Source: Pseudonocardia terrae
GTDB lineage: Bacteria; Actinomycetota; Actinomycetes; Mycobacteriales; Pseudonocardiaceae
NCBI RefSeq assembly: GCF_021343995.1
Contig: NZ_JAJTTE010000041.1
Coordinates: 1 to 64,000, forward strand
Direction of reading: 5' to 3'
DNA length: 64,000 nt
In this document: positions 58,893 to 64,000 of the stretch, in pieces
How the letters are laid out: the number at the start of each line of letters is the position of its first letter
How positions within the stretch are numbered: position 1 is the stretch's first letter
Notes under the pieces: model-generated
Seen by the model: only the letters and a program-made list of their open reading frames with translations
Told to the model about the DNA's origin: nothing
Databases searched by the model: none
Made by a program: the position numbers and the translations under genes

Positions 58893-59609
58893 TCAGCGGA
58901 TGACCCCGGCTCTCATCGCCAGCGCGACCATCTGTGCCCGGTCCCCGGTGCCGAGCTTGCGCCCGATCCGCGAGAGGTGGCTCTTCACGGTCAGCGCGGA
59001 CAGGCTCAGCGCCTCGCCGATCTCCTTGTTCGACTGCCCGTCCGCCACCAGCTGGAGCACCTCGACCTCGCGGGCCGAGAGCTCCCGCGGGGTGTTGTCG
59101 GTGCCCGGCACCCGGGTGCCGGTCGCCAGCAGCGGCGCCACCGTCGGGTCGGCGTAGACCCCGCCGTCGAGCACCCGCTTGACGCCGTCGGTGACGACGG
59201 CCGGCGAGGCGGACTTCAGCAGGTACGCCTGGGCCCCGGCCTGGAACGCCGAACGGACGGCGTACGGGTCGTCCGAGGAGGCCAGCACCACCAGCCGGTT
59301 CCACCCGAGCTGGCGCAGCTCGGTGACGAGGTCGAGGCCGCTGCCGTCCGGCAGGCCGAGGTCGAGGATCGCGAGGTCGCACGGCCCGTTGGCCTGCGCC
59401 CGCGCACGCGCCTCGGCGACCGAGGCCGCCTCGTGCACCGTGCCGGCGCCCATGGACCGCAGACGGGCCGCGATGGCCTCCCGCAGCAGCGGGTGGTCGT
59501 CGACCACCAGCACGGTGAACTGCTCTTCCCGCGGATGGGGAACCATCGCAGGCTGGAGCACGGCACCAGGGGTGCCGCGCAAGGGTGTGCCCTGGCCTAC
59601 TACGGCCAC
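58893..59609 (-). CDS. NarL/LuxR-type response regulator
   Basis: 238 residues: an N-terminal extension of ~30, receiver domain (LVVDDHPLLREAI; phospho-acceptor D83 in ILDLGLPDG) and a C-terminal LuxR HTH (LSAREVEVLQLVADGQSNKEIGEALSLSALTVKSHLSRIGRKL). An AGGGAGG site lies 7 nt before the GTG. No kinase is next to it, so it is an orphan. About 28 nt separate it from the rnd-like gene start. Confidence 0.9.
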   Translation of the reverse strand: MAVVGQGTPLRGTPGAVLQPAMVPHPREEQFTVLVVDDHPLLREAIAARLRSMGAGTVHEAASVAEARARAQANGPCDLAILDLGLPDGSGLDLVTELRQLGWNRLVVLASSDDPYAVRSAFQAGAQAYLLKSASPAVVTDGVKRVLDGGVYADPTVAPLLATGTRVPGTDNTPRELSAREVEVLQLVADGQSNKEIGEALSLSALTVKSHLSRIGRKLGTGDRAQMVALAMRAGVIR

Positions 59610-59852
59610 GTCACTACCTCCCTGGAGTCGGTCGTTGCCCCCCGACCAACACCGGGACCCCGGTGGGACGGAGAGTTGCGCCCGACCGCCCGAGGAGGTG
59701 TCGTGGAGGAACTGTAGCCCCCCAAGCGGTCTAACGTCGTGTATCCGATCGAACTTCTCCGGGTGAAAGTTACAGCGTTGTCGGCGGTGATGCGCCCAAT
59801 CAGGTGATCAACGCTCCGTACCCGGGCCGTGACCAGCACCTTCGCTCCCGAT

Positions 59853-60449
59853 TCACACACTTCGCCGCGCAAGCGTCCGAACTCCCACCGGCGGAAGTCC
59901 CGCAGCGGTGGCCACCAGTGTGCAGAACGCCTCCGCGTGTGCCGCAAGGTCCCCATCGGGTTCGAGTGGCGTCCAGGAGGCCCGGAGCTCCACGTCGTCG
60001 TCCCGCTTGGGGCCCGCGATGTCGCCGAAGCGCACCGAGGAGGTCTGCGTCACGGTCCCGCCGAGCGCGGTGTGCCGGCCGCCGAGGTCGGCGAGCGCCT
60101 CGGTCAGCCAGGACCATGCGACGACCGGGAGCATCTCGTCGCCCAGCTGCTCGCGCTCGAGCCGCGCCTGTACGAAGCAGACGAGCCGGAACTCGCCCTC
60201 CCAGGCCTCCTGCCCGGCGGGGTCGTGCAGCAGGATCAGCCGACCGGACGTGTCGGGCTCGTCCAGGTCGTCCGTGCCGTCGCCGCGGTGGACGATGTCG
60301 GCCTCGACGCTCGTCGCCCAGGCGTACGGGGCCAGCCGCGGCGGCGCCTCGAGCGAGCGGACCACCAGCTCGGGCCGGGGTCGGACGGCCGCGAGGGACT
60401 CGACCGCACGGCGGAACAGCAGCGGTGGCGGGGCGGCGGGATCGGGCAC
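59853..60449 (-). CDS. DUF3000 family protein
   Basis: 198 residues of the actinobacterial DUF3000 family (LFRRAVESLAAVRPRPELVVRSLEAPPRLAPYAWATSVEADI; GQEAWEGEFRLVCFVQARLEREQLGDEMLPVVAWSWLTEAL). The function is unknown; it has no signal or membrane part. The GTG at 60449 has TACAGT 8 nt upstream. It diverges from hemE and usually sits in this neighbourhood in related genomes, between the heme genes and rnd. Confidence 0.88.
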   Translation of the reverse strand: MPDPAAPPPLLFRRAVESLAAVRPRPELVVRSLEAPPRLAPYAWATSVEADIVHRGDGTDDLDEPDTSGRLILLHDPAGQEAWEGEFRLVCFVQARLEREQLGDEMLPVVAWSWLTEALADLGGRHTALGGTVTQTSSVRFGDIAGPKRDDDVELRASWTPLEPDGDLAAHAEAFCTLVATAAGLPPVGVRTLARRSV

Positions 60450-60457
60450 GGGGCGGG

Positions 60458-60463
60458 ACTGTA
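60458..60463 (-). promoter_or_regulatory. -10 box of leaderless DUF3000-gene promoter
   Basis: TACAGT on the minus strand ends 8 nt before the GTG at 60449. Confidence 0.45.
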
Positions 60464-60554
60464 GGTCGGCGGCGGGACCGGCGGAAACAGGCGCGCCGCG
60501 CTCCGATCGGGTCGATCTGCGTCCGCCCAGGTCGGCGTGGGACCATGGGTCGTG

Positions 60555-61607
60555 ATGAACCCGCTCACCACCGCGCCCACCCGGCGGTCGCTGCCCGGCT
60601 CCGCGTTCCTCGCCGCGGCGCGCGGCGAGCGCCCGGAGCGGCTGCCCGTCTGGTTCATGCGCCAGGCCGGGCGCTCGCTGCCGGAGTACCGGGCGCTGCG
60701 GGCGGACACGGGGATGCTGCAGGCCTGCCTGACCCCGGACCTCACCTGCGAGATCACGATGCAGCCGGTCCGCCGGCACGGGGTGGACGCCGCGATCCTG
60801 TTCTCCGACATCGTCGTCCCGCTGTACGCGGCCGGGATCGCGGTCGACATCGTGCCCGGCACCGGGCCCGTCGTCGCCTCCCCGGTGCGCACGGCCGCGG
60901 ACGTCGCCGGGCTGCCCACGCTGCACCCCGGCCAGGTCGAGCCGGTCACGGAGGCGGTGGGGCTGCTCCTGCGCGAGCTGGGGGAGACGCCGCTGATCGG
61001 CTTCGCCGGCGCCCCCTTCACGCTCGCCTCCTACCTCGTCGAGGGCGGGCCGAGCCGCAACCACGAGCGCACCAAGGCGCTCATGCGCTCCGCGCCGGAC
61101 GTCTGGCACGCGCTGATGGCGCACCTCGCCGAGATCACCGCCACCTTCCTGGAGGCGCAGATCGCCGCGGGGGTCGACGCCGTGCAGCTGTTCGACTCCT
61201 GGGCGGGCGCGCTGTCCGAGCGGGACTACCGGCGCTACGTGCTGCCGCACTCGGCGGCCGTGCTGTCCCGGGTCGCCGGGGCCGGGATCCCGCGCTTCCA
61301 CTTCGGCGTCGGCACGGCCGAGCTGCTCGGCGCGATGACCGAGGCGGGGGCCGACGTCCTCGGCGTCGACTGGCGCACCCCGCTCGACGTCGCCGCCCGC
61401 CGGGCCGGCGGGCGGGTGCCGGTCCAGGGCAACCTCGACCCCGCCGTGCTGTTCGCGGACTTCGCCTCCGTCGCGGAGGAGGTCCGGCGGATCGCCGCCG
61501 AGGGCGCCCGCGCACCCGGGCACGTGTTCAACCTGGGCCACGGGGTGCTCCCGGGCACCGACCCGGACGTCATCACGCGCACCGTCGAGCTGGTGCACTC
61601 GCTCTGA
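60555..61607 (+). CDS. hemE: uroporphyrinogen decarboxylase
   Basis: Decarboxylates uroporphyrinogen III to coproporphyrinogen III. 350 residues with RLPVWFMRQAGRSLPEYRALR, ILFSDIVVPLYAAGI with the catalytic Asp and GFAGAPFTLASYLVEGGPSRNHERTK. The ATG at 60555 is preferred; GTG 60552 and GTG 60537 are in frame. The stop overlaps the cgoX ATG (TGATG). First gene of the heme operon. Confidence 0.95.
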   Translation: MNPLTTAPTRRSLPGSAFLAAARGERPERLPVWFMRQAGRSLPEYRALRADTGMLQACLTPDLTCEITMQPVRRHGVDAAILFSDIVVPLYAAGIAVDIVPGTGPVVASPVRTAADVAGLPTLHPGQVEPVTEAVGLLLRELGETPLIGFAGAPFTLASYLVEGGPSRNHERTKALMRSAPDVWHALMAHLAEITATFLEAQIAAGVDAVQLFDSWAGALSERDYRRYVLPHSAAVLSRVAGAGIPRFHFGVGTAELLGAMTEAGADVLGVDWRTPLDVAARRAGGRVPVQGNLDPAVLFADFASVAEEVRRIAAEGARAPGHVFNLGHGVLPGTDPDVITRTVELVHSL

Positions 61608-63124
61608 TGGCGTCCGCGGTCCCTCCGTCGATCGCCGTCGTCGGGGCCGGGATCTCGGGGCTCGCCGCGGCCCACCGGCTGCGCGTCCTGCTCGGCCCGG
61701 CGGCCCGGATCGTGGTGGTCGACCGGGCGGACCGGATCGGCGGGGTGCTCCGGACCGTCGACCTCGCGGGGCGCCCGTTCGACGTCGGCGCCGAGGCCTT
61801 CCTCGCCCGTCGCCCCGAGGTGCCCGAGCTGCTCGCCGAGCTGGGCCTCGCCGACGAGGTCGTGCACCCGACCGGTGCCCGCCCCACCATCCGGGCGGGC
61901 GGCCGCACCGTCGCGATGCCCGGCGGCACGCTCATGGGCGTCCCGACGGCGGGGGCGCAGCTGGGCGGCGTGCTCTCCGAGGCCGGCCTGGCCGCGGTCG
62001 CCGCCGAGCCGGGGCGACCCCTGAAGTGGGAGCCCGGCGGGGACGCGGCCCTGGGCGTCCTGCTGCGGGAGCGGTTCGGCCCCGAGGTCCCCGCGCGGCT
62101 CACCGACCCGCTGCTCGGCGGCGTCTACGCCGGCCGGGTCGACGCGCTCGGCCTGCGCGCCACGGTGCCCGCCCTGGCGGCCGCGCTCGACGCCGGCGCC
62201 CCCTCGCTCACCGAGGCCGCGACCCGGGCGGCCCCGCCGGTGCCCGCGGCCACTGGTGGTGCGGGCGGGTCGGGCTCGGGCGGGTCCGGCGGGCCCCGGG
62301 TGTCCGGGCAGGCCGCAGGGCCCGTGTTCGGCGCCGTCCGCGGGGGCTACGGCGTGCTGCTCGACGCCCTGTCCGCGGCCTCGGACGCCGAGCTGCGGCT
62401 GGGCTCCACCGTCCGGGAGTTGGAGCGCCGCGAGCGTGGCTGGCGGCTCGTGCTCGGTCCCACCACCGCCCCGGAAGCCCTCGACGTCGACGCGGTGGTC
62501 CTCGCCGTCCCGGCCCCGGCCGTGCGCAAGCTCCTCGCGGGCCCGGTCCCGGCCGCGGCGGCCGCGGTGGAGGGGATCGAGCTCGCGTCGTCCGTCGTGA
62601 TCGCCTTCGCGTTCCGCGGGATCGCCGGACCGGGGACCTCCGGGGTCCTGGTGGCCGCCGACGAGCCGCTGGCGATCAAGGCGGCCACGCACTCGTCGGC
62701 CAAGTGGGCGCACGTCTCGCCCGACGGCCTGGTCCGGCTCCGGGTCTCGCTCGGACGCTTCGGCGAGGCCGCCACCCTCCAGGTCGACGACACGGAGCTG
62801 GTCGCGCGCGCCCGAGCCGACCTCGCCACGCTGCACGGGATCACCGCGGATCCGGTCGCCGTGCACGTCCAGCGCTGGGGCGGCGGGCTGCCGCAGTACG
62901 CGCCGGGGCACCTGGACCGGGTCGCCGCGCTCGAGGCCGCCGTGGCCGCCGCGCCGGGCCTCGAGGTGGTCGGCGCGGCGCTGTACGGGGTCGGTGTGCC
63001 GGCTTGTGTCGGCACCGCCCGCGCCGCCGCGGAACGGCTGGCCGGAGTGACGGGGACCGCGGCCGGGAGTGCCGCGCCGCGTGGCAGCATGGAGGCATGG
63101 CCCGCCTCGACTACTCCGAGCTGA
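61607..63124 (+). CDS. cgoX: coproporphyrinogen III oxidase, HemY/CgoX type
   Basis: FAD enzyme historically annotated as protoporphyrinogen oxidase (hemG/hemY); in organisms with HemQ it oxidises coproporphyrinogen III to coproporphyrin III. 505 residues: GAGISGLAAAHRLR, RIGGVLRTVDLAGRPFDVGAEAFLARRP, and the C-terminal GAALYGVGVPACVGTARAAAERL. A Gly/Ser-rich insert (about 220-245) interrupts the middle. It overlaps hemQ by 28 bp in another frame; the last ~20 residues are unlike the family. Confidence 0.92.
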   Translation: MASAVPPSIAVVGAGISGLAAAHRLRVLLGPAARIVVVDRADRIGGVLRTVDLAGRPFDVGAEAFLARRPEVPELLAELGLADEVVHPTGARPTIRAGGRTVAMPGGTLMGVPTAGAQLGGVLSEAGLAAVAAEPGRPLKWEPGGDAALGVLLRERFGPEVPARLTDPLLGGVYAGRVDALGLRATVPALAAALDAGAPSLTEAATRAAPPVPAATGGAGGSGSGGSGGPRVSGQAAGPVFGAVRGGYGVLLDALSAASDAELRLGSTVRELERRERGWRLVLGPTTAPEALDVDAVVLAVPAPAVRKLLAGPVPAAAAAVEGIELASSVVIAFAFRGIAGPGTSGVLVAADEPLAIKAATHSSAKWAHVSPDGLVRLRVSLGRFGEAATLQVDDTELVARARADLATLHGITADPVAVHVQRWGGGLPQYAPGHLDRVAALEAAVAAAPGLEVVGAALYGVGVPACVGTARAAAERLAGVTGTAAGSAAPRGSMEAWPASTTPS

Positions 63125-63792
63125 ACGCGACGATCCGCTACACCATGTGGTCGGTCTTCCGGGTGGAACCCGGGAAGCTGGGCGACGACCGTGCTTCCGC
63201 GGCCACCCAGGCCGCCGAGTTCGTGGAGGCCCTCGAGGGCAAGGGTGTCGTGGTGCGCGGGGTCTACGACCTCGCCGGTCTGCGGGCCGACGCCAACTAC
63301 ATGATCTGGTGGCACGCGGACAACATCGAGGCGCTGCAGGCGGCGTTCGCCGACCTCCGCCGCGAGACCGCCCTCGGCCGCGCGTCGGTCCCCGTGTGGA
63401 GCCAGACCGCGCTGCACCGCCCGGCCGAGTTCAACAAGAGCCACATCCCGGCCTTCCTCGCGGGCGAGGACCCGAAGCGCTACGTCTGCGTGTACCCCTT
63501 CGTCCGCAGCTACGACTGGTACCTCCTGCCCGACGACGAGCGCCGGAAGATGCTCGCCGACCACGGCAAGGAGGCCCGGGACTACCCGGACGTCCGCGCC
63601 AACACCGTGCCCGCCTTCGCGCTCGGCGACTACGAGTGGATCCTCGCCTTCGAGGCCGACGAGCTGCACCGGATCGTCGACCTGATGCGCCACCTGCGTG
63701 CCACCGAGGCCCGCCGGCACGTCCGCGTCGAGATCCCCTTCTACACCGGTCCGCGGGTGCAGATCGGCGACCTGGTCGCGACCCTGCCCTGA
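63097..63792 (+). CDS. hemQ: heme synthase HemQ (coproheme decarboxylase)
   Basis: H2O2-dependent double decarboxylation of coproheme III to heme b, the last step of the coproporphyrin-dependent route (ChdC). 231 residues of the chlorite-dismutase fold, with FVRSYDWYLLPDDERRKML carrying the conserved Tyr, EARDYPDVRANTVPAFALGDYEWILAFEAD and HVRVEIPFYTGPRV. The ATG lies inside the 3' end of cgoX; GGAGG is only one base before it, while CAGCAT 6 nt upstream suggests a possible leaderless start. A strong hairpin follows. Confidence 0.95.
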   Translation: MARLDYSELNATIRYTMWSVFRVEPGKLGDDRASAATQAAEFVEALEGKGVVVRGVYDLAGLRADANYMIWWHADNIEALQAAFADLRRETALGRASVPVWSQTALHRPAEFNKSHIPAFLAGEDPKRYVCVYPFVRSYDWYLLPDDERRKMLADHGKEARDYPDVRANTVPAFALGDYEWILAFEADELHRIVDLMRHLRATEARRHVRVEIPFYTGPRVQIGDLVATLP

Positions 63793-63860
63793 GGCCGGGC
63801 CCCGAGACCGGGCCCCGAGGCGAGATCGGGCCGGTTCAGGGACACGGCCCCCGGATACGG

Positions 63861-63896
63861 CGGAGGCCCCGCACCTTCGAGGGTGCGGGGCCTCCG
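63861..63896. terminator. strong bidirectional terminator after hemQ
   Basis: A perfect 15-bp stem, CGGAGGCCCCGCACC (63861-63875) with its complement at 63882-63896, and a 6-nt loop, between convergent hemQ and msrB. Confidence 0.85.
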
Positions 63897-63929
63897 GTGT
63901 CCGTGCGGTGTCCCGGGGCCTCCGGCCGC

Positions 63930-64000
63930 CTACTCGGCCGGCGCCAGCGTCATCGAGATCGAGTTGATGCAGTAGCGCAGGTCGGTGGGCGTGGGGTACC
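63930..64000 (-). CDS. msrB: peptide-methionine (R)-S-oxide reductase, 3' end only
   Basis: The minus strand from the window edge reads YPTPTDLRYCINSISMTLAPAE then TAG. RYCINS holds the catalytic Cys region and fits the C-terminus of MsrB, which repairs oxidised methionine. Only the last ~23 codons are inside the window. The neighbourhood hemQ-msrB agrees with mycobacteria. Confidence 0.75.
   Translation of the reverse strand, partial: YPTPTDLRYCINSISMTLAPAE

Overview
The window is a 64 kb stretch of very GC-rich chromosome (strong G/C third-position bias, many GTG starts, 4-bp ATGA/GTGA gene overlaps) from an actinobacterium. Gene content and order point to the Mycobacteriales/Pseudonocardiales group, and my best guess is a Pseudonocardia-like organism. 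Supporting traits are a split trp locus beside his genes, PriA-type HisA, NrtR with nadABC, HemQ-type heme synthesis, an F420-type PPOX protein and a treX-treY-treZ locus. I see no rRNA, tRNA, CRISPR array, insertion sequence or prophage. It reads as core chromosome with one accessory-looking patch.

Layout. 66-3188: biotin genes bioF-bioD-bioB-bsaP, each overlapping the next by 4 bp. 3264-5939: ECF sigma factor coupled to a VOC protein, an orphan PemK/MazF-like protein and a Lon N-domain protein. 5944-10291: nrtR divergent from nadA-nadB-nadC, with a palindromic operator between them. 10339-11936: an unknown protein and an HTH_42 (AlkZ-like) protein. 12051-18663: hisD-hisC-hisB, a LysR gene, then hisH-priA-hisF-hisI. 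18683-20284: MpaB-type oxygenase and a TetR regulator. 20330-27659: trpE, a Trp-associated membrane protein, trpC-trpB-trpA, then lgt and a DUF2461 gene. 27663-32262: vanZ-like, pyk, tesB, metY and a CoA-binding protein. 32329-35783: four-gene osmoprotectant ABC transporter. 36008-38288: DUF418 membrane protein and mdh. 38368-45619: trehalose/glycogen genes treX-treY, marR, treZ. 45712-49423: PPOX, HIT, histidine phosphatase and dxs. 49423-57528: accessory-looking patch with a two-component system, GT2 glycosyltransferase, TupA-like ATP-grasp, flippase, UDP-glucose dehydrogenase and FAD monooxygenase. 57551-64000: RNase D-like, NarL-type regulator, DUF3000, hemE-cgoX-hemQ and the 3' end of msrB.

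How it fits together. The biotin, NAD, histidine and tryptophan blocks are tightly packed biosynthetic operons. PriA probably supplies both the HisA and TrpF steps, since no trpF is present. The heme genes fit the coproporphyrin-dependent route. The order bioB-bsaP-nrtR-nadABC-his-trp-lgt-pyk-tesB and the block dxs/rnd/DUF3000/hemE/cgoX/hemQ/msrB resemble Mycobacterium from memory. The patch between dxs and rnd is the clearest departure and looks like a small surface-glycan module.

Notable sequence-level signals: (i) at least 15 genes have a TANNNT-like -10 box 5-8 nt before the start codon, implying leaderless mRNAs; (ii) a 20-nt element supplies the start codon and first codons of hisB, hisI and trpA, with a relative amplified at the 3' end of trpB; (iii) a dispersed CCATRAYGCGCTCTGA-type repeat lies at two distant intergenic sites; (iv) NrtR has a Nudix box lacking catalytic glutamates and faces a clear palindrome.
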